Source: JBDHUW01 sp039809345 (lineage in GTDB: Bacteria; Patescibacteriota; Gracilibacteria; Absconditabacterales; Absconditicoccaceae). From it: DNA of 44,544 nucleotides. The stretch covers positions 1 through 44,544 of the forward strand of contig JBDHUW010000009.1 of NCBI GenBank assembly GCA_039809345.1, in the 5' to 3' direction. The notes below the pieces were generated by a model that saw nothing but the letters and a program-made list of their open reading frames with translations, was not told where the DNA came from and searched no databases. The position numbers were made by a program, and so were the translations under genes. Shown in pieces: positions 11,188-22,806 of the stretch; position 1 is the first letter of the stretch, and each line of letters begins with the position of its first letter.

Positions 11188-12042
11188 ATGTCCTCACAGA
11201 GGAGTAAACCGAAAGCGAGTATAGTTGTAACAGTGATGATACTAATGGTAGTGTCTAGTTTTCTGGTATTGATGACTATGCGTTATGTGATGTCGATGTT
11301 GTGATGATTCACTGCGCTTACAAATTATTATAAAGCGTACTATTTGGCACGTGGATGAATGGATGTGATGCTGACTCAGCACTCGTACCGTTGATGGTGA
11401 TATGAATCAACTATTACTGATGCTGGAAGTACGACGCATTGTCCAGGAGAATGTGGGCTAGAAGGCTCTATATCATCGCGTTTTGCAGTGGTAGATGCAA
11501 GCTTAGATCCTCAAAGATCTACACAATGCTCAGTGGAGAATGCAATACCTATTCTACCGTGACAGTCAGCTATTTTTGCACTTTTCTCTGATGAGTATAG
11601 ATTGCCAAAGTATTTTGTTGGGCTACAGCCTTTGATAGATTATAGATGATTCCCAACACTCAAAAATATAGATATGTACGTATATGGTGAGCCAACAGTG
11701 TGAAATTTATATCGATATGACTCTCGTAATTGAGTGTTTTGAAAAACCACACAGTTCACGAATATTGGTACGTTCTCGAAAGTGCCTTGAACTCCTTGAG
11801 ACCTTAGTAAAACAAATTTATTAAATATAGTGCCAAATACGCCATGAGTGTTTTTGGTCGTTAATAATCCAAGTGTTAGAGTGAATGCTAGTGCGAAGCC
11901 TTTTCGTTACTGCTTTTCTGCGCCTGAGAAAAATTTGATTGGACAAAATACTATAATACGTTCAAGAGCATTTGTACGTGATGCAGATGTGACACTCGAG
12001 ACAGTGAAAACTAATCGTTTTCCGTCCATTTTAATACAATAG
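11188..12042 (+). CDS. single-pass secreted protein with minor-pilin (PilX)-like N-terminus
   Basis: A 284-aa protein. After a short basic N-terminus (MSSQRSKPKAS) comes one long hydrophobic helix (IVVTVMILMVVSSFLVLMTM) and then YYKAYYLARGGMDVML, the YxLARxG pattern seen after the helix in PilX-like minor pilins and other type IV pilus assembly proteins. The remainder is a Cys-containing extracellular domain (HCPGECGLEG; QCSVEN) with no motif I recognise. It starts one base after the dnaB stop and ends 7 bases before the transglycosylase, so envelope or pilus biogenesis is a reasonable guess. It contains many UGA-Gly codons. Confidence 0.6.
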
Positions 12043-12049
12043 AACTACC

Positions 12050-12919
12050 ATGAAAACAAGAATTATGTATGTGTTATGATTAATCGCATTCGCAACCACA
12101 ATTACTTCAGCACAAACCGCAGTAGCCTACACTCCAAATGCAGCAGACATCAATGTGTGATATGAGTTATCTGAGCGTTTGATTGATCGTTTGAGAGAGG
12201 ATAATCGATCACCTGAGACCTATGCAACGATAATCAACTGATTATTATCTGCCAAAGAACGTATCCAAAACAATGAAAGATATAGTTATATATTGCAGAT
12301 TGCATCTGATGCGGTCTATGATATAAACATCAAAGCAGGGCATCCAGAGTACTTTGCCTTATTGAAAGAATTCCGTGCTACACACGATAAAGAAATGCAA
12401 ACTGAATACAACCAGCCTTCTATACTGACGAACTGTTTTGCTCACTATCCACTGGTAAATGAGTACGCGCGTAAAACAAACAAACCTACACCACTCATCA
12501 TGGCAATGTGGTTTATGGAATCATCGTGTAGAATGAAGAATCCTGACAATCGTGATGGTCTCTTTCAAATCATCAACAATGACTATGAACCGGGGCTTAT
12601 TCAGAGAGCAGATCTGCACAATCAACTAAATGATTTTGCTGTGTTTATGGAAAGAAAATGGAAGCGATTTTACAGTAGAAATCCTGAAGCACCAAGAGAG
12701 TTGTGACATTTCACGTTCACATTGGATGGTATTCAAACATTTGCAGCATTATACAATTGAGTGAGTCTAGAAACGGGAATTACTTGATATCCTTTAGAAC
12801 TTGGTAAGCCATATTACTTGCTATGAAACTCTACTCCAGAACGAAAGGGGTCTAGAGATGGCTTACTGCTCTTTTTCATTAAGTTGTCGAAGATGGAGGA
12901 GGAGTACTTTGGGAAATAG
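12050..12919 (+). CDS. secreted lytic transglycosylase-like protein (SLT fold)
   Basis: A 289-aa protein with a cleavable signal peptide (MKTRIMYVLGLIAFATTITSAQT). The catalytic pattern is MAMWFMESSCRMKNP...GLFQI: Glu157 and the following GLFQI match the SLT/goose-lysozyme catalytic Glu and the GLMQI motif. It would cleave peptidoglycan glycan strands in the envelope. The C-terminus continues past a UGA (LLGNSTPERKG) to TAG 12917. The last 41 bases overlap the 3' end of murD on the other strand, an unusual convergent overlap. It probably shares an operon with the pilus-like gene upstream and may open the wall for it. Confidence 0.75.
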
Positions 12920-14153
12920 CAATGTACTCTACCTGTCTCATAAATTGTTCTGCTCTATCTTCATAGTTTTTGAACATATCAAAACTTGCACATCCTGGAG
13001 AAAATAAGATGACTTTGGCTCATCTTTTTTTAGCTTCTTCTCGAGCTTTATGTACACATTCTTCCATCGATGGTGCTATGTTGTGATCTATGGAAATATT
13101 ACTGAACATATGAGCAAAGAGAGGAGCGGTTTGTCACAAAAATACTCAATATGCAACTATAGATTTGCATATGTCTCATAAATGATCAAAAGAGTCTCCC
13201 TTGTCTGAACCTCCTGCGATGAGGATGATAGGCTCATGGAATGATTCTAGCGCGGCTCATAGTGATTGAGCGGACGTAGATTTTCCATCGTCATACCGTA
13301 CTATACCATCGATAGTTTTCACAGGTTGCATACGGTGTTTGAGTGGATGGATACGTGAAATAGCATCTTGTATGTCTTTTTCTGACTTGAGAGAATCTGG
13401 AGCGATTTCACCAATATTCTCCTTGATCACTTGGAAAACAAGTGCGCAGTTTTTTTGGTTGTGTGCTCATTCAAAATGAGTTTGAGAAAGGTCGTAATTT
13501 GTTGAATAGATTTGAGATTTGACTTTATTGTTTTCATCTAAATTTTCATATACTGCTTGATTGGTGTATCCTTTTTTCGAATGTCTAAATAGATTTTGTT
13601 TTGCATTGAAATATGCTTGCATATTAGGGTGCCAGTTTAAGTGGTCTGTGGCAAAGTTTGTTCGTATTCAGATAGTAAAAGAATACTCCTTGACGGGATA
13701 GAGCATAAATGATGAGCATTCAGCTACGAATATATGATTTTCATTTTGTGTTCAAGCTTGGATTATCTGTAGAATTGTCTTACTCATAGGATCATCGAAG
13801 TTCCCTGTGATATGTATGTGATATGTTGGTAGTAATTGACGGAGCGATTCAGCTAAGATCCATGTCACGGTAGATTTTCAATCAGTACCTGTGATCCCAA
13901 TTGTTTGAGGAGCAATCTTTTGTTCTTGCATGATATGCCAACACACATCAAGTTCGGAAATTATTTTATCTGAATAATTGCTGTAAATATCGTGGAGTTG
14001 TGAGATTCACGGGGTAGGTACGATGATATCAGCATTGTTCAAAATTGTGTCATCGCGATCCGCATCATCCATGAGGATACAATCCTTCCCTATATAATTA
14101 CATAGGTTCTGAAATGATGTTCCCACTTTCCCCTTCCCGTAAAACACTATCAT
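12879..14153 (-). CDS. murD: UDP-N-acetylmuramoylalanine--D-glutamate ligase
   Basis: A 424-aa Mur ligase. The ATP loop is GITGTDGKSTVTW; the central domain has the acidic AECSSFML and TNFATDHLNWH motifs; the C-terminal domain has HPLKHRMQPV followed by VRYDDGKSTSAQSLGAALESF and ILIAGGSDKG, the order and spacing of MurD rather than MurC, E or F. It adds D-Glu to UDP-MurNAc-L-Ala in the cytoplasm. The Gly of the ATP loop (TDGKST) is UGA-encoded. The start MIVFYGKGKVG is the usual nucleotide-binding N-domain strand. It lies 25 bases beyond the gyrA stop on the same strand. Confidence 0.93.
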
Positions 14154-14178
14154 GTCTCGGTATTATTGTATAAATATA

Positions 14179-16683
14179 TTACTCTCAATCATTTTCTTCA
14201 TCCATAAGCTTTTTATCTGCTTTGATTTCGGCTTTGCGTTCTTCTTTGTACGCAGTGTTTTCAGCTTTTTCTTCCCAAGGTCTATAGATACAATCGATTG
14301 AACCAGTCACTAGTTTTTCTAGTTCTGCTTCTGGCATGTCCAATAATATTTTATCAGAATGGATTGTCTTGATTTCTCAAGTAGTTAGCCTAACTCTTAC
14401 AGAACCTTCTGACATAGCGAGTCCTCATGTAATCTTATCCTTCCCTGAAATTTCAGCTACTTGTATAATCTTTCAATTTCTTTTTCACATTCCTTGGCTT
14501 TTCCCAAACATCAAGTCTTCCACAGCAATCATTTTGGCTGCATTTGTACTGTTGAGAAGGATAAATGGTTCTTTCTTGAGAATAAAGAGGGCAGCTGGAG
14601 CATCTCATTCTGCTACATCTATAGCTTTCAATCATCATGCTGTTTTTCACATAGGTCTACATTGTGCCTCGGGGAACAACGATAGATATCATTTCTGTGA
14701 AAGTATACCTATAGCATCACCATCTCTTACTGCTTGCACAGCAATTATTTTTTCATTTCCTTCGAGCGTCATGATCGTCGTAGGAAACTTTTTGAATCCC
14801 TCTAGGAGATCTTTTTTGATTTTTTTCAATGAGTTTTTGTCGGTCATCATTGCAAGTTCTTTATAGTCGTGCAGTGTAGTATTGATGAACACTACTTCTC
14901 ATTTCAACCCCCAAAATTCTTTTGGATTTATTCCAGGGTTTTTCATGATGTGCTGTCCGATATCTTTCAATCTTTGTACTACGAGTTCTCATTTATCTGT
15001 AATTACTACCAATCTATCTTGATTGTGAGTATAAATCAGCTCTATAGTGTCTTCAGGGATGATATTTATTCTAGATTGATAGAGGACTTTGAACGTGAAA
15101 TCCGCACCGATCCATAGTATTACATCTTCTTTCTTTTGGTCTTCAAGTTTCAATAGATCCTTGATCTTACCGGTTAGGTTCCCCATATCGTCTTCGATTA
15201 CCTCAGTTCTTCTTTCATCTCCATATGTTTTTTTCATATAATTCATTTCATCTGTTACCACTTTATCCAACTTCTTTGGGTCATTGATAATTCATTCAAG
15301 GTATTCTATTGTGGCATTTTTTTCTCATATTTCATCTAGAATCTTTTGTATTTCAAGTCACACAAGTGATTGTAATCTCATTTGTAGAATGTATTCTGCC
15401 TGCACATCTGAGAATGCAAACTTGCTCATTAATTTATCTTTTGCTTCTGATTTGTCTGCTGATTTTCTAATTGTTTCAATAACCTCATCTAATATGTCTA
15501 TTGCGCGCTTCAGTCATTCAAGTATGTGTAATCTGTCTTTTGCTTTTCACAAAAGGTGAACCGATCTTCTGTATACTACTTTTCTTCTGTATTCCACAAA
15601 TTCCACAAGAAGATCTTTGATATTCAACAATCTTGGTTGGAGACCATCTTCTACAAGAGTTACATTGTTGATGTTGATATTTCACTGTAGCTCTGTGAAC
15701 TTGTAGAGCTTGATAAGAAGTCATTGTACATCACCTCATCTTCTAACTAGGATGGTGATTCTAATTTTATCTTTATTTGATTCATCTCTTACATCTACAA
15801 CTCAATCCAGTTTTTTTTCCGCTACAAGTTCTCATATTCTTGCTGTCAATGATGATTTATTTACTTGGTAAGGGATTTCATCGATTACTATCATGCTTTG
15901 TCCTCATTTCACTTCTTCGATATGAGTTTTTCATCTGACTACGATTGCTCATTTTCATTTAGAGTACACATCAACTATGTTTGCCTTGTTGAAAATCATT
16001 CATCCAGTAGGAAGATCTGGTCATTTGATGTGTTCCATAATATCTTCGATACTTGCATCAGGATTTTTTACTAGCATGAGACATGCATCTATCACCTCAG
16101 TCAGATTGTGAGGCGGCATGTTTGTGGCCATACCTACAGCGATACCCATAGTTCCATTGCAAAGATGATTTGGAAACTTTGTAGGCAGCATAATAGGTTC
16201 TTTTTTTGATTGATCATAATTGTCTCTTCGGTCTACTGTATCTTGCTCTAAATCTTCGAGCATTTCTTCTGCGATCTTTGTAAGTCTTGCCTCTGTATAT
16301 CTCATGGCTGCGGGACCGTCTCAGTCAACTGATCAGTAATTTCCCTGCCCGTCTACAAGCGGATATCTAAGTGAAAAAGGTTGCGCGACACGCACCATCG
16401 CATCGTACACAGATAAGTCACCGTGTGGATGGTATTTTCACAAAACCTCTCAGACTACTGAAGCAGACTTTTTAAATTTAGCATTGTGTGTGAGTCACAT
16501 ATCATGCATAGCGTATAGAATTCTTCTTACCACTGGTTTGAGTCCATCTCTTGTATCTGGTAATGCACGAGAAACGATTACTGACATAGCGTAGGCTATA
16601 TAAGATTCTGATATTTCTTGTTCTATCGTGTGAGACATAATATTTTCTTGTATCAATGGTTGTTGTCCTTCTTTTTCTGTCAT
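14179..16683 (-). CDS. gyrA: DNA gyrase subunit A
   Basis: An 834-aa type IIA topoisomerase breakage-reunion subunit. The N-terminus YIAYAMSVIVSRALPDTRDGLKPV is the classical GyrA signature; GKYHPHGDLSVYDAMVRVAQ and AAMRYTEARL follow, with catalytic Tyr about residue 129. The central coiled coil and the C-terminal beta-pinwheel are present (KNPGINPKEFWGLKGEVVF, MGKTAGGLKAID). GyrA versus ParC is uncertain, but a gyrB gene is in the same window and only one pair is seen. An ATG at 16683 (MTEKEG) is used; an internal ATG (MSHTIEQE) would give a slightly shorter protein. Many Gly are UGA, including those of VVGEVLGKYHP. Confidence 0.93.
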
Positions 16684-16815
16684 GGTGCAAAATATGTATA
16701 AAAATGAAAAAGTATTGTAACCTAGTATATATAGGAATTTATAAGTTGTTTTCAATAGTAGAAAGATGTTTTTTATGCCGATTTGTGCCCGTATGCAAAA
16801 TATCTCTGAAATTTT

Positions 16816-16843
16816 TTGACAAGTTGTCAATTGTCTGTATAAT
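16816..16843 (+). promoter_or_regulatory. consensus sigma70 promoter overlapping a palindrome
   Basis: TTGACA (16816-16821) and TATAAT (16838-16843) are separated by 16 bases, a near-perfect vegetative promoter. TTGACAAGTTGTCAA (16816-16830) is a perfect 7+1+7 palindrome covering the -35 box, a natural operator position. The secreted-protein gene starts 41 bases beyond the -10. Confidence 0.75.
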
Positions 16844-16883
16844 AATGTCATAGCGTCAGAATATTTATATTTAAAAACAAAAT

Positions 16884-17471
16884 ATGAAAACTAAATCAAG
16901 ATCAGCAATCAGGTTGATGGCCATAGTCTCGCTATGAGTATTGGCGAGTAGTATGGTAATGCAATCCACTCTCGCAGCAGATACAACCGTAAACTTCCAA
17001 ATTAATGCGGGTGTAATTACATATGGATGACCTGCGTCGCTCACGTTCTCTTCGCCTCTAAATGTTTCATTTGAAGCTCAGACAGTCAATCAAGACTTCA
17101 CAGGGGCAACAAATTATTTTTGGGTACAGGATTTAAAGTGAATTGATTCATGATATAATACAACGTTGCAGCTCTCTTGAGATCTAGTTGCAGGTGCAAA
17201 CTCAATATCTTGATCTAATGTTTTATTTAGAAGCGTGGGGTCTATCACTACTGTATCAGGAAGTGCAAATCCAAGAGTAGTATTGGATTGAGCGACGAGT
17301 GCATATCAGGCATTGAATGCTTCTAGATCATTTGTTCGTAGAAATGCAGCTGCAAACTTCTGAGTAATTGGTTACTATGGTGCAAATATCAATCTGAGAA
17401 TTGACGTGCCAGCATGACAACCAGCAGGTGCATATGCCTGAGTGTTGGTATATACATTGATTGAAAACTAA
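16884..17471 (+). CDS. secreted beta-rich surface protein
   Basis: A 195-aa protein with a typical signal peptide (basic MKTKSRSAIR, hydrophobic core, cleavage likely after STLA at about residue 31). The mature part is rich in Ser, Thr, Asn and Gly with alternating hydrophobics (VNFQINAGVITYGG, LTFSSPLNVSFEAQ, INLRIDVPAGQPAGAYAGVLVYTLIE). The closing pattern resembles fimbrial or WxL-like beta-sandwich surface proteins. No enzyme motif is seen. It has its own strong promoter with a palindrome over the -35 and its own terminator, so it is a monocistronic and probably abundant, regulated product. Function unknown. Confidence 0.7.
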
Positions 17472-17498
17472 TCTAGAGGATATACATTGATTAAGAAA

Positions 17499-17524
17499 AA
17501 AAGGAGCATATGCTCCTTTTTGGG
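17499..17524 (+). terminator. intrinsic terminator of the secreted-protein gene
   Basis: A perfect palindrome AAAAGGAGCATATGCTCCTTTT is followed by TTGGGTTTT. It lies 28 bases after the stop and could also end the convergent minus-strand gene. Confidence 0.85.
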
Positions 17525-17537
17525 TTTTGATTGAATA

Positions 17538-18101
17538 TTATAGTTGACTATAAAGATCATCAAGCTTTTCTGTTTTTTCTACTTCTGCTTGAGCTTTGAG
17601 TACCTTGTTTTGTTCTTGCTCAGCAACTAGTTTCCATCTTTGAATTCTTGATTCTCTTTGTGCAATGATTGCTTCTTTTTCTTTCTCATCTTCTGCAATC
17701 AAGATTTGTAGATTCATCTGCTCTTCAATATAGATTTCATAAAGTCTCAGTATCTGGAACCCTCGTAATTCTGAAACCTTTTTCACAACATGTTGATCTC
17801 CGCTTTGTACTGCTATCACGAAATCTGGTTGTCATTTATCGTTGTTGGCATCAAATGTCCCGTCAGAGCTAAATGATCCAGCTACTAATTGAATCAACAG
17901 TGCTCGGTCAAAATCGTCTTTTAGTTCTTCTGGTATAAGGTAGCTCAAAGGCGTGAACAGACTAATATAGTCGGTGTATCGTATTTGATCTTTTATGTCG
18001 CCAGTAATAGGGCCAAAAAGCTTCTCATACTTTTCTACTGTTTCTTTTTTTTCAGCTTTGTCTCTCATTTCCATGAGATATGCTTGGAAATCAAACAACA
18101 T
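17538..18101 (-). CDS. hypothetical cytoplasmic protein with C-terminal coiled coil
   Basis: I do not recognise this 187-aa protein. It starts MLFDFQAYLMEMRDK. The first 110 residues are mixed helical (ITGDIKDQIRYTDYISLFTPLSYLIPEELKDDFDRALLIQLVAG). The last 60 are highly charged (AEDEKEKEAIIAQRES...EQEQNKVLKAQAEVEKTEKLDDLY), a likely coiled coil. No signal peptide or membrane segment is present. There is at least one UGA-Gly. It lies 31 bases after the stop of another coiled-coil gene on the same strand. Confidence 0.65.
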
Positions 18102-18132
18102 GATAATGTGATAATGATAAATTAATATATTT

Positions 18133-18531
18133 TTATAGGCTATTTCGCCATTGTATAATACGTTGTTTATATTTTCCTAATCATTCTTCAAGCGTTTTTT
18201 TGTCTGGGATGTTTTTGCTAATATTTTCTACAAATTGCTTTCATTGTGCAGATCGATCTTTTTCTTTTTGAGTTTGTGCCCATGAAGTCACTTTTTCTTT
18301 ATCGTATTTTATGTCTTCTTCTACAGAGGATATTGTTTTTTGTCGATCTGTATCTTTGACTTTCTCAATGAGGTTTTTGTTGACCTCCAAAATAGACTCT
18401 CAGAGTATTTTAGCTTTTCCAAGTAGTCATTTTTCATTATCTACTTTCTCACGGAGCTTATCATCTTTTTTGTAGAGCATTAATCATTGTCATAAAAGTA
18501 ATCATAGAGCTCATATTTGTCGTTTTTTCAT
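18133..18531 (-). CDS. small YtxH-like protein with N-terminal hydrophobic segment and coiled coil
   Basis: A 132-aa protein. It starts MKKRQIGALGLLLGQGLMLYKKDDK, a short hydrophobic glycine-rich segment that could sit in the membrane, followed by a long Lys/Glu-rich helix (LREKVDNEK...EKVKDTDRQKTISSVEEDIKYDKEK). This layout is like YtxH/gas-vesicle-type small proteins of unknown role. Three of the first Gly codons are UGA. It begins 16 bases beyond the permease stop, so the two are probably cotranscribed. Confidence 0.6.
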
Positions 18532-18546
18532 GGTAAATAGAGTAAT

Positions 18547-19698
18547 TTAATAAAGCGCTAGTATTTGATAGAGAACGCCAATTGAACATAGGACGCATAG
18601 TATCCATGATCGCAATTGGTCGTTTTTTATCAGCGGAATGATTCTAACCTTTTGTTGTGTGTGATGCAAGTAGATATTCAACAAACATGCAAGTATAAAT
18701 AATATTCAACCTAGCATACTTCCAGCTGCTCACAATAGCTCTACTATTCCAATGTCAAAATAGAGGATAAATATAAATGGTAGAAGTGTCACAAAAGACC
18801 ATGTGATTGTTTTATTTCGTTTTATGTCACGAGTAAATACTTCTTGTAAATGCTCCAAAACAGGTATGTGACTAGAAAATATTGCACATAGTCAAGCTAT
18901 AGATCAAATGAGTCCAAGAAAAGGGAATCACGCTTTTGTAAGTCAATGGATCCCATCTTCTGACATGTGTATAGAGCTTAAGCTTATGATTGCTAGAGAG
19001 AAAAATAGAGCGATTAGGGTGACTGTCATTCATGATGTTATGATAACTTTGCGCATTTTGATTGCGCTTGATCAAGTAGAGTGGTAAAGAAGAGGGATTG
19101 CATTTATACTACTCAATGCAAATAATGTGATACCATAAACTCTAAAATTTTCAGAAAATCCTCATATTGTAGCTGGTCACATATCTCATCGTAATGTTCA
19201 TGAGAGTATAATCCAACCTATAGCCACAAAAAGCAGAATCACGATCGCGCTATCTCGTTTACTTAATTGTTTCATGCTTGTAATTCAGAAATATCATACT
19301 ACGCATACGTAGCCAAACATCAACCACCAGGTATTGATGTCTACTCAGAAGTATAGAAGAATTGTATGTAGAAAGGTTCATCACAGAAGTATATATGCAA
19401 TGATTCATATAATATTATTGATTGTATTGACGTACAAAGCAACCTGAGCTAGCCAGTGAGGGAATAGTCGTCTTGCCATTCATACAAATGTTTTGTGCCC
19501 GGGCAGTGATAGACATATTTCTCATAGTATGAGATGCATTATCGTCACCAATAATCATACAAGTATGATGATTATGATACTACTAGTGAGTCATGCATTG
19601 TATACTGTATATGGTAGAGCAAAGAAACCGGCTCATATCACTCATCATGTGAGAAGAAAGTATCCATTCCAGAATCAAAGAGTCTTTTGTTTTTGCAT
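18547..19698 (-). CDS. amino-acid permease (aromatic/hydroxy amino acid permease-like)
   Basis: A 383-aa integral membrane protein with about ten or eleven hydrophobic segments. The first, NGYFLLTGGVIGAGFFALPYTVYNAGL, contains the conserved GxxIGAGxxxLP substrate-binding break of the AAAP/HAAAP transporters (TyrP/Mtr/SdaC type). ISLSSIHMSEDGIHGL and similar loops alternate with membrane helices. It likely imports an amino acid, in keeping with the scarce biosynthesis expected in such reduced genomes; the substrate is not predictable. The start at 19698 (MQKQKTL) is preferred, because an upstream in-frame ATG at 19758 would overlap the end of dnaE. The stop-to-start gap with dnaE is then 5 bases. 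Confidence 0.75.
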
Positions 19699-19703
19699 GT
19701 TTT

Positions 19704-22673
19704 TTATGAAGATAATAATAGATTTTCTAATTGGTGGAGTCAGTCATCAGAGACTCATATAATCCTTTCTCACATACGTATTTGTCTCTCTCAAGGATGT
19801 GATTTGATGATGGTGATTGCTTCAGAGAGCAGAGTGGGAGAGCTAGGTATTTCAAAATCCACTATTGTATTTTTAACTTTTTCTACTTCTAATTCCATCA
19901 GGGCAATAGCATCTTCTTGTTCAATAGTATCTTCAATCTCATTGGATTCTTCCTCTATGGGGATGGCATTTTCTATTTGAGTTGCTGCTTCAAGCTCCAT
20001 GTCTTTTAGGTCATCTATCAATTCGTCTGTGACTGGTTGAGTATGGACGGGAGCAAGTTGATCTTTGCCTAGTCTTTTTGCTTTGACGTCTGCGATCGTT
20101 TCACTAGGGTCATATTTATTGGTTTTTTTTGCATCCTCAATGAGGAAGTCGAGTGAGGTTCTGATTACTTTTGTAATTCTGATGCTTTTATTTTTGTATC
20201 ATTCGATGATCAGTATATCAAATTTTTGTCGATCAAAATAATCTTTGATGAAAAATTCAATCTCATCAGATAGGTCTTCAACCTTGATGAAGAATCATTT
20301 CTTTTTAGCTCTTTGAATGTTCTTTACATAGCACAGTAGTCTGATATCACCGGCTTGCTCATTTTGTTTTAGTTGGGAAATGAGCGAAAACTTTTTTTTG
20401 CAATATTGATATAAGCCGTCGAATGGGTGCCCAGATACAAATGTTTTGAATACATCATACTCCATCAAAAGTTTATCCATTTTGGTTGTCTCGGGAGATT
20501 TTTGCAATACCAAGGTAGCTTTCATGACTCATCAAAACAATCCAGCATTTAGATCATTTCATCATGTTTTTGTCCAATCAAGTATTTTTTGTATGTTATC
20601 TAGAACTGTTTTACGGTCAATCAATCATTGAAATGCTCATGCTTTTGCAAGAGATTCAAGAGATTTTTTGTTCATGATCGCAGTATTTCTTGTGAGAAAG
20701 TCTTCAAAGCTTTTGTATTCTCCTCCGCTCTCTCTTTCTTTTTCTATAGTCTCTCAGACCTCTGAACCTACTCATTTGATGCTGAGAAATCAGAGTCTGA
20801 TAGCGTTGTCGATCGCTGCTACATGTGTGAATGACTCATTCACATTTGGTGGTAAAACACGGTATCATTGAATTTGTAACTCACTGATGAATTGAGCTAA
20901 TTTATCACGATTTTCTTCCTCTGACCTTAGTAATGCTGCGTTGAATTCGATAGGGTAGTGTGCTTTGAGCCAAGCTGTTTGATATGATATGAGCGCATAT
21001 GCTACTGCATGTGATTTATTGAATGAATATGAGGCTGCTGGTTCTATCAGCTTTTCATAAATAAATGATGAAGTTTCAGGTTTATAGTTTCTAAATTCAC
21101 CGGCTTTTGTCACAAAGATTCATTTGATTCTTTCAATTTCAGATTTAATCTTTTTCCCAATTCAGCGTCTAAGCGTATCAGCTTCTGCTAGAGAAAATCA
21201 GGCCATAGATTGAGATAGGAACATCAATTGTTCTTGGTAGACAGCAATTCAATATGTATTCCCAAGAATTGGGTCTAGATCTTCTCAGAGTTTCTTTTTT
21301 TCATCAATTGCTACATCTTCTCAGTATGTTTTGATAAGAGTTTCTTCGAGTTCTGGCAACATATAGAAAACAGCTTCATCACCGTGCTTTCTATGAATAT
21401 AATTTGGTATGAATTCAAGTGGTCATGGGCGATAGAGTGCACTCATGGCTGCTACGTCATCAAATACATTAGGTTCAAGTTGTACCAAAAAATTTCTAAT
21501 TCCTGTTCATTCAAATTGAAAAATACCTGACGTGTCTCACTTCTTGAACACTTTTTCATACGTAAGAGGATCATCGAGTGGTAGGTCTAGATTCATCGTT
21601 TCTAGATATGTTTGCAGGATAGGGTCTATTTCTCTCCCTACTGCAGTATGCCTTGCTTTGATGATTTTGACAGTGTTTTTGATCAATGATAGCGTCCTCA
21701 ATCCCAAGAAGTCCATTTTTAGCAATCCAATATCTTCTAGTGCGTGGCCATCAAATTGAGCTACAACAGCTTGATTCTCTTCTCATGTAGCGTTAGGAGG
21801 ATATTGTACACTTGTAAATTTTATCACTTCTTGAGGTGCGATGATCATTCCACAGGCATGAACTCATGTTTGTCTAATATTTCATTCAAGTTTCATAGCC
21901 GCATCCAAAGACTTTTTCACGAGATCATCTGTGTCATACAGCGCTTTGAGTTCTTCACGATTTTTGATTGATTCTTTTATTGTTTTTTCTGAGATCAATT
22001 CGGTGATTGCATTTGACCTGTCAAATGGCATCCCCATAGTTCTGGCTACATCTTTGAATGCCGCCTTGGCTGCCAAAGTCATAAACGTCCCTATGTGCGC
22101 AAATCTTTCTTCTCCGTATTTTGCTCTTACATATTGAAGCACTTTGTATCTTTGCTCATCATCAAAATCCACATCGATATCTGGCATTGAGACTCTAGCG
22201 GGGTTTAGGAATCTTTCAAAAAGAAGTCAGTAAGGAAATGGATCCACATCTGTAATACGAACACATCGAGCCATCAAAGATCAAGCAGCTGATCATCTTC
22301 ATGGTCAAACTGCGATGGCATTTCTCTTGGATCGGTTAATAAAATCTTGCACTATCAAGAAATATGTGTTGTATCACATCTCTTTCACTACCTTGAGCTC
22401 ATACTCTAAACGAGTTATATAATCTCAAACAGAAAAATTTCCATAAGGGATAGTCGTATATTTTTCAATTAGGCTATACTTATATTCAGTATATGTTTCT
22501 AAGGTAAGTTCTCTAAGCTCAGTTGGAGTCGTCTCTGTGAGTTTTTTTTCAAGGTGTCATTTTCAGGAAGTTTTTACCATTTGTAAAATCTCATCTTCTT
22601 CCCAGTCAAGATGCAGTCTATATGAAAGTCCTCTATATGATAAGAAACGTAGTTCAAACTCAAATTGATCCAT
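19704..22673 (-). CDS. dnaE: DNA polymerase III alpha subunit lacking the N-terminal PHP domain
   Basis: An approximately 989-aa C-family polymerase. The palm begins with MGYNTYFLIVQDFI and VGPGRGSAAGSLM; the catalytic Asp pair is in MPDIDVDFDD (residues about 163-172) and the third Asp in LLKMDFLGLRTL. Then come ALYRPGPLEFIPNYI, YQEQLMFLSQSMAGFSLAEAD, NKSHAVAYALISYQTAWLKAHYP, a helix-hairpin-helix region and an acidic linker at the end. DnaE normally starts with about 270 residues of PHP domain; here only about 75 residues precede the palm. The frame extends upstream without TAA/TAG to ATG 22772 (CIPQRFLYKS aligns with the usual post-PHP segment), so the start could be there, but that still leaves no PHP. 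I read the C-terminus through UGA to TAA 19704. Confidence 0.85.
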
Positions 22674-22743
22674 TGTAGACTTATAGAGAAAACGTTGTGG
22701 GATGCAATAACAAGTTCGTAGAAATGAATGCTGAAAGCAATTG

Positions 22744-22771
22744 TTGCAATTTAAAATTATATTTGTATACA
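22744..22771 (+). promoter_or_regulatory. gyrB promoter
   Basis: TTGCAA (22744-22749) and an extended -10 TGTATACAT (TATACA at 22766-22771) are separated by 16 bases. The gyrB ATG is 36 bases downstream. The same 133-base gap must also hold the dnaE promoter on the other strand, if dnaE starts at 22673. Confidence 0.55.
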
Positions 22772-22806
22772 TTCTGTTTGTTGGATTTATTTTTGTGTAT
22801 CATTGA

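Noticed and set aside
17451..17492. Direct repeat TATACATTGATT 30 bases apart around the end of the secreted-protein gene
   Set aside because: A 12-bp AT-rich local duplication; no other sign of a mobile or regulatory element.
19698..19758. Longer start for the permease at 19758
   Set aside because: It would overlap the dnaE end by 55 bases and add residues with no membrane-protein character; the ATG at 19698 is simpler.
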